In this document: in pieces, positions 32,632-45,206 of the stretch
Layout: each line of letters opens with the position of its first letter
Position numbering within the stretch: position 1 is the first letter of the stretch
NCBI GenBank assembly: GCA_001510575.1
Contig: LNGK01000005.1
Location: 1,929,234 to 1,993,233 of the forward strand
DNA: 64,000 nt
Reading direction: 5' to 3'
DNA from: Knoxdaviesia capensis
Lineage: Eukaryota; Ascomycota; Sordariomycetes; Microascales; Gondwanamycetaceae
Position numbers and translations under genes: made by a program
The notes under the pieces: model-generated
Databases searched by the model: none
Seen by the model: only the letters and a program-made list of their open reading frames with translations
What the model was told of the DNA's origin: nothing

Positions 32632-35600
32632 TCACAACGCTTTCACGATTGTGGACTCGTCGAACAAGTCCTTGAGCAACGCTTCTGTGCAAAGCTTCCA
32701 GTCCAATGATCCCATGGCATACGTCGACTCGAATGCGAAGATGCTGAGCTGGCTGAAGAATGGCCGTAGAACCTTGGCCACCAGTTCATCTCTTCGATCG
32801 AGCCCGACTTCGTCACCGATTCCGCCCTCACCGATGAGTGGCCTCCGTTGGGATCCGCTTTGCACCGTTACGGTAGTGGTTATGTGGACTGCAGCAGCTG
32901 CTAAGGAAGCGTTCTGCTGGTGTAGAAGCAAACCTCCAGCCCCTCCTCCCCCTGCACCCATGGACGACGAACCAAGTTCGTCTGAAATTTCGTCAACCAG
33001 TGCCACTGGCTGGAAATTAGCCGGCCGGTAGACAGCATCAACTGTGTCTGTCACAAAGAGCCACTCGTGCAGCTGGAAGTCGTCGGGAGCTACACAGAGG
33101 AGAAGGTCCAGCAGCTTGCATGCCTGCAGAACCGCTGGGTTTGTGTACGTCTCCGAGGCCTGGCTATGGTCCGGAGAAACCACCGACGTAATGGCCGTAT
33201 GCAACTCCGCGTTGACGACAGGCCAAAGCGGTGCGAGGTGTACAGCGCTAGTTTTGAGAAGGAGTGCACGGATGACCATGTACACCTCGGCGCGTGTGGT
33301 GGACGATGGCGAGGATGTCGCTGTGGCACCGAGAAGCTCCGTGATTTTTCCGGTAATCAAGTCCAAGTCTGCTGCGAAGGCGTCTTTGGCAGATGCCAGG
33401 ATTAAGGTGGCAATGCGTCGCAGATTGAGCTGTGTACGGCGGTCAGCTTCGAGGCGCGCCGAAGTTGCGCCGACTCCAAACACAATTCCAGCTGTAGTTG
33501 GGGGAGTAATCCGCGCGAGAATCTCAGGTGTACGATCCTTGTCACTGACGAGCCACGACTTGAGAAGCGGAAGCCAGTACTCCTGAACCAAAGCCAGGCT
33601 TGATCCGAAGAATCTGGTGTCGTTGAAGGCATCCCCAATGTCTTTCTTCCACGTCTTCTGGTTATTGGGAACCCGGGAGAGTTCCTGCAGCAATATCAGA
33701 GTGCTAACTGATACGGACTCCGGGAAGCTCTTTGTGCGGATGGTAGGCCCAATTACATTGGCCGAAATCGTCGCTACTGCCGATAAGACACGGTCAGGCT
33801 CAACGAGGATCTTGGACAAGTTTGGTACAATAGAAGCCAGGATTCCGATAATGTCTTCCGATCGCTCAGCTGGGGTCTGCATGGTGGGCTTTCGCGTTAG
33901 TTGACTGGCGCTCTTTTCTGAAGCAATGGCTACAGATGAATCTGTGAACGTCACTGGCCGAGTGGTGAAGATTGCCGCAAGAAGCCGGAGGAATATATCC
34001 TGAGTGAGAGACAGATACAGTTAGTTACCAAGTTTTTTTCTCCCACCACCTTCTTACAATGCTTGCGTAAATCATAACTTACACCCAGTTCGCGACGCAT
34101 TCTCCTTTGTTCACCAAAGTTGGTATTATCCACCTTCTCGCCCAGAATAGCTGCGAACTCGATCAGTCCCGGAAGTATCTGGCGGTGTGGAAATGGATTG
34201 GCAAGAATATCCTTCAAGAAAGTCATGCAGTCGGGCCAGATTTCATCCATGGAATCGTCATCCAGAGACCGAGTATAGTCGACCAGGAATACCGCAAGGT
34301 CGGTGTCTTGTAGCGAGATGGTCAAGGTGGACTTGCGTGTCGGATCTAGCGCTGCTGGATTCGTGCGACTGTATATCGAATTGAAGACGGCCGGGATTGT
34401 GTTCTTAGGCCGCGAGCCATCGAGAGCAGGGAATAACTTGAGGACCTCCGCTCCAGACGTGGGGGACACAGTGACGGCGGTACGCCACAGCTCCGTCACG
34501 GTCTCAAGGCATTCCAGAGTCTCGGCAGCAAACAGATGCTCCAGTAATCGGCGTGCCCGGTTGCGCATGCGTAGAGAGGTGTAGTTGAAGGATGACGCCG
34601 AAGTGGGATCAAGGGAAGCGGTGGCCTCGGCCCCTTGGCCCCAGGACCAAATATTGTAGCACACACGCACGGCATCCTGGAATGCCAGGAACACTGTCAA
34701 CCGGTCATTTGCAGTGGCGCTGCGTGACTGTGGCGAATCGGATGTGAATACGCCAGATACCATGTTGCCAAAGAATCCTTGCGGTTGATCCGGACTCTTC
34801 AGGACTTGTGACTTTGCTTCCTCTTGAAGCAAACAAGAGTGTGCAGTCGCTAATATCTCTTCAAGCCCATTCAAAAGCGCAATGAGCGTTGATTCGGGTC
34901 CAATGGGATCAACAGCCGAGGTTCGACCGTGACCTTTGGAGAACAGATCATGGAGCTTGAGGAAGCTTGTGGAGATTTCGCTGCAAAATGTCTCGACTAG
35001 CGGTATCAATACCTGGAAGATGGTCTCTGCGTAAAGTGGCAGAACCTCGGTGAGAAAGACTATCCAGCTATCCAGGACAGAACGGCTGCTAGGCGAGATG
35101 AGACCGGCCTGGATGCACTTAAGAAGAGCCGGCGGGGGTGCTGATTTAGCCGCAGATGGTTCCGTCGACGGAAGTAACTGTGACGGGTGTCGTTGCGCAG
35201 GTGCAGGGTCAAGGAGACGCCTCTTTTCCAGAATTGGAGAGGCTGGTGGTTCAACAACTCCTGAATCGCGAAGTCTCAGCGCAGAGAGAACCACATCCAG
35301 AAGCAATACTTGGACATACGGATCGGGTCCCTCCAGAGACTGGCCAAGACGCGCAATCAGCTGGTGCTCAAGCTGGAGCTCGGAAAGAGCTCTGGAATAG
35401 GGATTCTGTAGAATCTGATGAATTGCTGTCAAAGCCGATCTACACATCTGGGAGCCCTTGAGCTGCAATGCCGGATCATCGGGGACCTTCTGACGAACAA
35501 TAGATCTCATGAAAACGTGGGCAAAGAACTCCTGTAGAGGGATATCGTCAACCTTGCCAGCTAGAGGAGAAGCGCTCAGTTAGAGATAATTTCGGGTCCC

Positions 35601-38600
35601 ATGAGTCTATGGGATACAGAGGGGGGGTGATACGGGGTGGAATGATGTGCAACCGAGGGACGTACTGATATGAGAGATTCCTATGGTAGACGAGTTCTCA
35701 GAGACACTGGCATTTGCAAGCACAGCCCATATCGTGTCAGGAGCCCAACGAAGGACATTTGACAAGGCTTTCAGGTAATACAAGCACAGATCGAGATCAT
35801 CGTCTTCTGAGATCTCAGGAAGGACTGCAGTCTGTGAGTTTGTCTCCAAATCCTTAGGGATGTGAAGAAAAGATAGCTCGGAGAACTTTTGTACAAAGAT
35901 GTAGAACATTCTAAGGGCCAGAACCGTTAGTATATCTCAAGTTGCCACTGCACGCAAAGGTGATACTAGATCGGTGGGAAGGGGGGGTAGGGGGAGACAT
36001 ACTTGTCAACAGAAACGAGCGAGTTGAGCCATGCTCGAACAGTCATGAAAAGCTGGGTACGCTCATCAAGGAGCGCGTCTAGCATGAGAAACAGCGGTTG
36101 CGTTAACATGACTTGGTAATGGTCCGCACCAGCAAGTCGCGGCACAGGGGGCAGTTTGACATCAACTATGGGTGTCTTGGAGCCGCGGCGGTCGATACTG
36201 GCACTATCCTGTAGGGTATGTGTCCACAGAACTGCAAAGGTGCGGCCAGGCTCAGAGGGTCGCGACGCATATGTCCCGCGAACATCGTCAGCAATGATGA
36301 TGCTGCATAGAGCCGCCTCAATGTCCCTGCTCTGCGGTGACAGTACAGTTTGCAACAGCCACAGGCACCGCACGGTCTCCACATGGAACTTGGGGTCTGT
36401 GGCAGACAGAAATTGCCAAGCTTGCTTGACCAGCGGAGTAACTAGGTCGGTGACCTCAGCAGTGGACAGATGATCAGACATGTTAAGATTTGTAACAAGG
36501 TTAATCACTGAGGAGAAAGTGGCGAACGATGCAGGAGCTCCAGGCTGTATTCCAGTCTTCAAAGCAGTCATGATTTCAGTAGTGTTGAGAGTATAGTTCG
36601 ATGACAGCTTAGAGAGCAGTAGAATCAGAATGCTAACTCGAATTCCAAGGTCTTGCAAGTCCTGTGGATTGGCGATGGCGGCCGAAGCGGATTTGCAGGT
36701 TTTCAGAAGTAAAAGCTCGCCAACTATCTGGGCCGAGAATGGCATTGGCGATGCGTCAAGATTCCCTTGCTCGTTGACGTAGAATGATCTGATCTGGCGC
36801 AATATTTCAATATTGGCTGGATAGGTGACGGAGTCTGGTTTAGGATTTGACGGAAATGCACGTGTTGGGACTAGATCAAGGAGAGAACCAGCAATGACAA
36901 GCGCTTCGTCGAACAGCTTCATGCGGGAGAGAGATTCAGCGTCATTGGAGGTTTTGAGACTTGAAGCTTCTTCCAGCATAGAAAGAATAGAGAGAACGGT
37001 GAGTGGTGCATGAACAGTAATCATCTCCTCCTCACGCACATTAAAGTTTGTGATGATAAAGCTGATTAGCGCGATCTTGTCCATTCGTTCTTCCATAGTA
37101 AGACTCCCGGGCCCGATCGCTTGGGCCAACAGCGTGACAATCTCGCCATAGATGAGACCGCTTTCAACACCATCAAAGAACACGCTTGCACTTCGCAGCA
37201 CCTCAGAGAAGTCCGTTCGGGACGCAGCAATAGCCTTGTACTTGCGGACACTATCCACGACGGGGAGAAAGACTTCAGTTACAACCAGGCCGCCAATCTC
37301 CCATCGATCCATAAGTGACAGGCTAATTCGGTATGGTCGGACACGGTCGGCTGGACTAAGATCTTTACTAGGATCGTTGATCATATCAAGAAGAGCCTGT
37401 GTCAACGGCTGCAGACCGTACTCCTCGAAGTACGTAGTTTTGGACGATAAGTAGCCATGACTCTCCCCTGGCGATCCTGGAGAATCTGGTGTTTCTCCCT
37501 CCGAAAAGCTAGGCTCGGGGCCTAGAAGCCAAGCCCACAACCGCCGGTTTAGACTCATATCCCTACGGATTACCACACCCACAGCTGCGCGCAAAAGCAG
37601 TTTGAGATCAGCCGGTTGCACAGAACGTAGGGTAGTGGAGTGAAGAGGCAGATGAGTAACAAGAAGGTCCAGATATCCGCGTTGTATCAAGAGTTGTTCA
37701 TCAGCAAGACCGGCTGCGAAGGCTCGGATGAGGAGACCTGGCTCAGGAGATGTGACCATAGTAGCGAGCCCAACGAGAGTGTCATCATTGCTAGCACCGC
37801 CGTTGGAGGAGTCAGTCTTTGAAAGTCGGCCGGGTACGGCGCCTCCAAGCTTTGGGAGGAATCGCATCATGTATGCAAGTGCCCCTGGACGGCGGCTGTG
37901 ACTGGTAATAGAGGCAAGGAAAAGGCACTGCCAGAAGAAATCATCACTTGAGGATTGGCCGGGTCGAAGTTCTTTGCTCCCAGCCGGCCGTATAGCCGTC
38001 TTGAAGTGATCCAAGAGCTTCAAAGTCCGGTCAAAGTCTTCGCTGGTCTCTTCTTCGAGTCCAGGCAGAAGAGCCAGTAGTATTGATTTCATAGCAGGAC
38101 GTAGCGCGGTTGGGTGAAGATCAAGAAAGTATGTGTCGAGAAGATCCAGGAATGGGGATCGGACCGTCAGGGAGGCAAATGACAGAGTCGAGGCTAGGCC
38201 GGGGAGGTATAAAGGAAGATCCCGCGACAGGCCATCTTTCCCGATAATCGAGAAGACGCAGCTGTAGACCTCAAGTGCTTTTTGGTGTACACCAGATGGA
38301 AGAGAAGGGTTCAAACATTGAGCGAGGCGTTTCGCAACAACTGCTTTAGACGGGATTGTGGTGATCGAGGACTGTCGTGATTGTAAGGCCTAAGAGAATG
38401 GAAAATATACGCAGAGTTAGCCTAGGACGTCGGACTAGAGAAGCTGTCTTGCATTAAGATGGCCATAGACACGGAGGTAAGTATATACCTTCAAAAGACG
38501 GTTCAGGAATGAGATATAGTCTGCCCATTCTTCTAAACTCGTTTCGAAGAGGGATAAAGATCGGTCGACGCCAATGGCGTACTTTCGAAAGGCCTTGTCA

Positions 38601-38825
38601 GACTTGAGGGCTGGCTCAACTAAACGTGGGAGTAAGACGGCATATTAGCAGCTGTGTTAAGAGAAAGAAAGGAGACATAAAACGCGCAGTTTAGATATAG
38701 TATAGGGCTTGCAACGTACCAGCTCCCAGTTGATTCCTCCATTGGCGAGGCATAGGCGACTCACGGCCTGAGCTCTCGGGAGAGACCGACCGGCGGCCGG
38801 AGGTAATGTCCAGAGCCATAGACAT
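32632..38825 (-). CDS. dopA: Dopey family protein Dop1/DopA
   Basis: Six exons, complement(32632..33999, 34083..35560, 35666..35910, 36003..38389, 38489..38619, 38720..38825), give 1904 aa, close to the usual fungal length. The Dopey N-terminal domain starts at about residue 36. It shows DKAFRKYAIGVDRSLSLFE, EEWADYISFLNRLLKALQSR, and AKRLAQCLNPSLPSGVHQKA followed by LEVYSCVFSIIG. The rest is helical-repeat-like, with a C-terminal conserved block (DWKLCTEALLKDLFDESTIV). Dop1 binds Mon2, and the complex acts at endosomes and the trans-Golgi in membrane recycling and phospholipid flippase trafficking; DopA loss in Aspergillus nidulans disturbs development. All five introns are 83-105 bp with standard ends and every junction closes in frame. 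The gene is divergent from MON1, another endosomal trafficking gene. Confidence 0.94.
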
Positions 38826-39802
38826 GGCTAAATGAATGTCGACCGATGGGGGTATGTAATGATAGGAGGTGGGATGAGAGACAAAAGGGTTGGGAGGAAG
38901 GTAAATGCAGAGGCCAAAGAAAGAAAAAGCAGAGCGGAGCCCAGCTCGGTCAGGAATTAAGGCACCAGATGGCCAAGCTCTCTCTCTCTATATGTGATGT
39001 CGCAAAAGCTGTTGTGTACATATGGTATAACCATGCATTGGAGTGTTAGACTTCGAAGAGCTTGGGAAGCTGGACAGGAAGGGAGGGGACGAGCGGCAGT
39101 CTTTGGGGTTATTAGATGGAACTGTTGTAGCCTGATTCCCTTATAGATGTCTCTTTGGAACTCAGGTGCTAAGCAAGCATGATCTCTGTCGTGGTCGTAG
39201 TCGTCGTCATCATCCTCAAAAAGTCGAGGGGTGTTCGCATAAGGAAAGTTGTCCACTTAAAATCACAGAGCCAGTGTCAGTAGGTTGTGTGTATATACCG
39301 AATTACATGCAGGTGGTACCTCAAAAATGAGGGTGCCTTATAACGCCACACAATCAAGCCATGTATGTGGCGGTGTGGACGCCACATTTAGTTGTCACAA
39401 GCTTCCAAGCTTCACTGACGACAAACTACTCGATCTTTAATCCGAATCTTGAAGTCGTTCCGCACCAGTTGTAGGTTTGGTTTCTCTCGTTTGTACAATA
39501 CAGTCTTTTATTTTCATATCCCGGGCCGCGAGTCGTGAGTTGGCCTTTTTCTTTTCCAGGCAAAACGCTGTTATTTCTACCGTGTCTGTATTTTTACACC
39601 AGGCCTTCTCACGTTTACTGTCCACACCCCGATTCGCCATATGGCCATGCCTTGTCGTGTGAGAGAAGGTTGTCTTTGATCCGCACACTTACGCGGTGGT
39701 TCTATCGCGGCCATATTTCACCCTATCTTATAATTCACTTCTGGTTGCTTCTTCAAAATACGATCATCATTATTTTATCCTAGGGTATCCCGCTCGTATC
39801 CG
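38826..39802. promoter_or_regulatory. Divergent promoter region between dopA and MON1
   Basis: Nearly 1 kb between two start codons, with only short spurious frames. On the MON1 side, TTATCCTAG at 39775-39783 could be the acceptor of a 5' leader intron, but no clear partner donor was fixed. No repeat or RNA gene is seen. Confidence 0.5.
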
Positions 39803-41641
39803 ATGGCATCTGGCGTCCCAGACGCCGATAGCGATGGTGATGGGAGGGGGCCTCCTCCTCTTCCCCCACGACCGTCAACACGAATGGTTCCAACAACAGC
39901 CGTTACCTCTCTAGACATTCAAACACTGTCTTTCCCCGATGGCTCCCGGGGCACATTCTCCACTCCCGGTGTTCGGAGCGTTTCTACCCCACTACACACG
40001 TCGAGTGGCTATGCATCGCCTAGTGTTGGGAGCGGGGGCATCGGATCCCGATCTCCAGGTCCCGATGCCGGGGACTCTCGCAGTATCATGAGCTACGCGC
40101 CGACTATGCGACCACCTGGTGACCTTGCAAGTCTTCTTGTTGGTGGTTTTAACCGGAAGAGCGCTGCATGGAATATGCTCCGAGCCCAGTCCACAGCAGT
40201 TCAACCGTTTGAAACAGTCACCATAGACACCTCGATATCTCTTGAAGGGTTTGAGACTGAGTTCGATGATATTCCTGAAGATATTTACTTAAATCCTGCG
40301 GGGGATTCCAATGATGAGGAGCGGCTTACTCTCTGGAGGTCAAAGCTCAAGCATTACCTCATTCTCTCCTCCGCGGGAAAGCCTATCTATAGTCGGCACG
40401 GCGACACCAGCTTGATCAACTCTTACATGGGAGTGGTTCAGACCATCATTTCGTTTTATGAAAGTGCCAAAAATCCACTTCGTGGCTTCACAGCTGGCAA
40501 GACACGCTTTGTGATCACAACACAAGGCCCCCTTTATTTTGTGGCGATCAGCAAACTGGGAGAGAGTGATGCCCAGTTGAGAGCGCAACTTGACGCTTTA
40601 TACATGCAAATCTTGTCAACATTGACACTACCGCAACTGACAAGCATTTTCGTCCACCGGCCATCCACGGATCTTCGGAAACCTCTACAAGGCACGGAAA
40701 GTCTATTATCATCACTTGCGGACACTTTTACTCGCGGATCACCATCGGCACTCCTGGGAGCTCTCGAGTGTCTCAAGATACGAAAGTCTCACCGGCTAAC
40801 CATCAATAATGCCTTTTTGCGTGTCCGTGCTGACAAGTTGCTGTATGGGCTTATTGTTGCGGGAGGAAAGCTGGTCAGCGTTATCCGGCCACGGCGACAT
40901 TCTCTTCACCCCAGTGATCTCCAACTCATCTTCAATATGCTCTTCCAGTCGGGCACCGTCAAGGCGGGGGGTGGCGATAGCTGGATCCCACTTTGTCTTC
41001 CAGCATTCAATAACAGCGGCTTCCTATACATGTACGTTAGCTTTCTTGAAGCTGAAACCACGCTTCCGACCAAAAGCAACTCGGCTATCCAACCTTCAAC
41101 TCCCGGATCATCATCACCTCCAGCCTCCGATGACGAGACCATCGCTGTTATTTTAATCAGCCCAGACCGCGAAAGCTTTTACACAATGAAACAGATGCGT
41201 GATGACGTGGCACAACAAATGGAGAAGAACGGTAGTCTGGCAATCATCCGCACGGCGGCACATCTAGGACGCCCCAAAGCAAGTGACATCGCGCGCGGCA
41301 GCCAAATAAGCCACTTTATATACAAGTCACGCACGAACGTTCAGTTCTGCATGTCGGCACTAGAGCCGGTGTTTTCCGATGCACTGGCCCGGAGGCGGCT
41401 GATGACGGTGTACCACGAACTGCACGCAGCCGTGCACGCCAAACACGCCAATGCCAAAGTTCAACACTGCGTTGGCACTGAGTCCACTTCGCTGGCCTGG
41501 ATCACGCCGCTATTTGAAGTGTACTGTGTGGCTGGGCCCAACGTTGCTCGTGCAGCCGTGACACAGGCGGCCAACAAGATCATTCAGTGGGCAAAGCGAG
41601 AAGAGGAGCGGCTCTTCATTATTGGTGGAGGTGTTTTCTAG
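39803..41641 (+). CDS. MON1: Vacuolar fusion protein Mon1
   Basis: An uninterrupted 612-aa frame. The N-terminal about 165 residues are Ser/Pro/Gly-rich and disordered. The conserved body then starts at LTLWRSKLKHYLILSSAGKPIYSRHGD, the first longin domain. It continues through FVITTQGPLYFVAISKLGES and the second and third longin-like domains (LIVAGGKLVSVIRPRRHSLHPSDLQ; WIPLCLPAFNNSGFLYMYVS), ending FEVYCVAGPNVARAAVTQAA. Mon1 with Ccz1 is the exchange factor for Rab7/Ypt7 and drives early-to-late endosome maturation, vacuole fusion and autophagosome fusion. A variable Ser/Thr/Pro insert at about 435-450 is typical of loops in this family. The start has acceptable context and no upstream in-frame alternative was needed. 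Confidence 0.95.
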   Translation: MASGVPDADSDGDGRGPPPLPPRPSTRMVPTTAVTSLDIQTLSFPDGSRGTFSTPGVRSVSTPLHTSSGYASPSVGSGGIGSRSPGPDAGDSRSIMSYAPTMRPPGDLASLLVGGFNRKSAAWNMLRAQSTAVQPFETVTIDTSISLEGFETEFDDIPEDIYLNPAGDSNDEERLTLWRSKLKHYLILSSAGKPIYSRHGDTSLINSYMGVVQTIISFYESAKNPLRGFTAGKTRFVITTQGPLYFVAISKLGESDAQLRAQLDALYMQILSTLTLPQLTSIFVHRPSTDLRKPLQGTESLLSSLADTFTRGSPSALLGALECLKIRKSHRLTINNAFLRVRADKLLYGLIVAGGKLVSVIRPRRHSLHPSDLQLIFNMLFQSGTVKAGGGDSWIPLCLPAFNNSGFLYMYVSFLEAETTLPTKSNSAIQPSTPGSSSPPASDDETIAVILISPDRESFYTMKQMRDDVAQQMEKNGSLAIIRTAAHLGRPKASDIARGSQISHFIYKSRTNVQFCMSALEPVFSDALARRRLMTVYHELHAAVHAKHANAKVQHCVGTESTSLAWITPLFEVYCVAGPNVARAAVTQAANKIIQWAKREEERLFIIGGGVF

Positions 41642-42363
41642 AGGCGTTTTGACGACTTATCTATGTCTATGAGCTTTCTATTTTGTGCATCGGTATTGTG
41701 TAAGCCAGTTCTCTTGTTCGCCAATATACCCTTGACGTTTTCTTTTGAATGCCATTATAGGTTAATGGTTGCGTTCTGCGACGGTAGTCGTTGCGTTAAA
41801 TGTTTGTTGTCTCACAGATTTCGTTTCAACGCCCGTTCTGTGTGTTGGCTGGGGAAAGGTCGACTCACAGTTGTCCTTGAACTGGTAGTCGTAGCTTCTA
41901 TCACTCTGGGCTCTCTCTTTCCATTCCCAGAACATCACCCACCCTCCATGATTGATTATCTTCTCCCCCTCTCGATTCTCATTAATCTTTCTGTAACGAT
42001 TCTCTTCTCTATCAGTACCTCCATCTCTCTTGGTATATTTTTATATGCCTAGCACCCGAATTTTGTTCTGGATGGGGCTGTTGCTCAACATAAATATCAT
42101 TCTTCTGTATTGGAGTTCAAGTTCTTTTATTTTTCATTTTCCTCTGCCATTTCTGCGTGCTTTCACTGGCGTTATCAATCATTTCTTCCGTTGGTATTAT
42201 TTTGCGTAATGGTTACTGCATTACAGAAATCCTCTTCATAGCCACCTTGACGGCCTCGGCTTCTATTTTTGTGTGGTTCCATTCGTACCCTATACCGTTC
42301 AGTCTCACCTTGTCAAATTTTGTCTTGTTCTCGAACTTCGCCTCCCTTCATGCCTTCAAAACC
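41642..42363. other. Intergenic between MON1 and the Ser/Pro-rich gene
   Basis: A pyrimidine-rich plus strand with hydrophobic-looking open frames that result from its T-rich composition. It probably holds the MON1 3' UTR and the leader of the next gene. The frame of the next gene stays open upstream of the chosen ATG to 42157. Confidence 0.6.
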
Positions 42364-45206
42364 ATGCTGAGCCGTCTTCATCGTGCATCCGGTCATCATG
42401 TCCAGCCTGGCGATGCATCGGCTGTAGCAGATCGTTCTCCCAGTCACGGGTCGGATAAGGGTAGCGTTATCTCAACGCCCAGTGGAATTCTGCGGCGGTC
42501 GGCTTCAGCTCTGAGACGTCAACTTCCGGCCTCGGGTACCGACAGCGCCACCTTGCTTTCTTCTCGGAGTACTTTGGCAAGCATGTTGAAAACCACAACT
42601 GAGACCGGGGATCTGGGCCAATTTTCAATCAGTCCACCACATTCTGGAGGCTATCCTCTCATCACATCCAGCCGACGTCGAAACACCTATCTAGATGCTG
42701 CCAGAATGGGAAGATCATCGGCGCTGTCGGTATACCCTCCATCGGGAGCCTCATTTTCAAGTTCTGCTGCCGCTATGGCCTCTGTGGCTGCAGCTCACCG
42801 GAGACACGCCTCTACTCGCCCCCACACCCCTCATGGGCCTCGGCCGTCTGGTCCTGGAAGTTCAGCATCGTCTGTGCGATCACATTACCCGCCCAGACCT
42901 GACAGTCAGCAAGGATTCAGCAGCCAACGGTCAATAGCTGGTGATGATGAATTCTATCGCCGATCGTATTCCCCAGCCACCATACGCCACATTACACGGG
43001 GTTACGGCTACCCTCCTCCACCCGGACGTGACATCCCGATGAATGGCTATCTACATGTTCCACGAAGCCGTGACATGTACACAAGACGGCCTCACCCACC
43101 ACCACCTCCGACTAGCCGCACGCCATCTGCTATGTTCACTGATAATGGAATCGAGTATGGCCCAAATGATGATCTAGAATCTCATGGTACTAATCCATAC
43201 CAAAATGTAAGCACGACGTCGATCCCGATTGTCGATGGCTCGACACATGTTATTGGTCATTAACTTGTCTCGGTGGCTAACTACTTGATTTCTGTATCGT
43301 CCAACAGGCGAATACCAAGTCCCCTCTCCCTGGCAGACAACCCACTCCAACACCATCAGAGTCACAGTCGGTGCGATCCATTCGATATAGTCCTGAGACT
43401 CGCCCCCCATCACCCCACCCTCCTCCAATAGGAGAGTACAGTCATTCAGTCCATCATCCGCCCGACTATGTTCCACGGCAATATCACTCCCTCAGAGGTC
43501 GTTATGCTGTGCCTGGTTACTTCTCTGGAGACGATGGTATTCCCCGAGACATGTACCCGCCTTCACACCCTAGTGTAGTGGAACCGCCACTGTTTAACGG
43601 CCGCCTGCCACCCAGCCCGAGGCTATCACCTCCACGCCCTCCGTCACGGAATGTGTCTCGAGAATGGATTTCAATGCCCCGGCCCATCATTCCCCCGTCT
43701 CATGGCGACCTTATTCACTACCCATTTACGCGAACCCGGTCCCCCGCTATGCCAATTCAACGATCAGAGGGTTATGTAGATGGAACCGTTCGTCGCGGGT
43801 TTCCCGCGTGTGGAAGATCGCACGTTACTGGGGGAGAATATGGAGGTGAAAATTCAAACCACCTGCCTTCCAGGTACCGCGAAAACGGAGGTGGTTGCAC
43901 CAGGCTCGAGACTCCCCCACCACAACTAAGGGGAGGCTCAGATCACCCTCGGCAACGCGGAGCTTTCGGGAATCCTGACTTGCTGGCGCCCAGTCTCCCC
44001 TCTGGCCAGTCTATCCCTGTTTCTAGATACCCCTCCACAAGTCCCCCATGTGCAGAGCTCAGCATCGCTGCATCGCAGGCATAGGATATGCTGGAGAAAC
44101 TTGAAACTTCAGGACTGCCAATGACGCCGGATTTATCAGTTGCCCAGTCTCCCCCTGGAACTGTGGTCAACTCTCCTCTTCAACAATTTTCAACCCTGAG
44201 CCTTCACCAGGTCATTTCACCCAAGAAACTCCGTGTGAAAACAGGAAATGCTCTGCGAAGAGTCGAGAGTATGGTCTCTAATCATGACCAGTCAACTCTG
44301 GGGGCAGTCCCTGCCATGGCCCAAAAACCTCGTCTTCGACTTCGTGGAAGTCGCTCATCCCGAGATCGATCTTCCGATATAAAAGATGAAGGCAATGGCC
44401 TGGGTTTGAGCTGTGCTACTCCTTTGCATGAGCCTCTGCCTCGCAGTCCAATCCCTACACCATTTCCGACACCAGCGCTCAAGGAGCTTGGGTATCTCCT
44501 AGAGCATACGCAAGAACCAATACGACATCACCCATCATTGGATATACAGCCGCCGGTGATAGATAGTCCAGTTGTTCCCAACCCCCGAAACCCAGACTCT
44601 ATCGGGGATACACAGGATCAAAATTTGGCGTCCGGATCTGCCCGAGAGAGTAACGCATCTACCGCTTTTGATCTCCATTTTGACATGGAATCCAAGTTTG
44701 GCTCTAATCTTCCCCGCTCGTCGACAGACAAACTGATCCAGATTCTCGATGAAAAATCAGGCACATTCTCCGCTCCCCTCCCAGCCTCAATGGAGCCGGT
44801 GTCCGAGTCCAAGGGAAGCAAACTGTCCAACCTTACCCCACGACGGTTGAGAAAGACTCTGTCTTGTCTGGGGAACCATATGATGAGGAACAAGCCCAGC
44901 GTAGCGACGCTTTCTCAACGGAGTGGGAGTGAAGACTGCCAGTTAGGGGCGGAAACATGCATTCATTTTGAAGATGGACAAGTCCGCAAGACAAAGGATG
45001 AATCTTGCAGTACCGAAAGCACCGACCTCAACCTCTCGTCGCTGAAGAGACTCGACAGTGTTCAGCTCCCGTCTCCCGCTTTTTCCCAGAAAGAGGCAAA
45101 ATCTAGGAAACGGGCAAATGCTTGGCAGCAAGGGGGAGGATCCCGATTTGCCATCCGGGTCAGGGAATGGTTGTTGGAGATCCGAATCGGGGCAGGAAAG
45201 CCATAG
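42364..45206 (+). CDS. Uncharacterised Ser/Pro-rich disordered protein, interrupted by in-frame TAG
   Basis: Not recognised. Exon 1 (42364..43206) and exon 2 (from 43308) are joined across a 101-bp intron with GTAAGC, CTAAC branch and CAACAG. They encode about 539 aa of Ser/Pro/Arg/Tyr-rich, mostly disordered sequence ending at a TAG (44082-44084). The same frame then continues for another 373 codons to 45206 (DMLEKLETSGLPMTPDLS...), also Ser/Pro-rich but with order-like stretches such as SPKKLRVKTGNALRRVES and LTPRRLRKTLSCLGNH. The whole could be a 913-aa protein with a premature stop, a sequencing error, an unrecognised intron spanning the stop (for example donor after GGAG near 43846, acceptor CTTCAG near 44111), or two genes. 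I chose ATG 42364 (ACCATG) over 42157, which would add an unlikely hydrophobic leader. Confidence 0.55.

Noticed and set aside
42157..42363. Upstream extension of the Ser/Pro-rich protein as a membrane anchor
   Set aside because: The hydrophobic residues arise from a T-rich leader; ATG 42364 has better context and begins the Ser-rich composition seen throughout.
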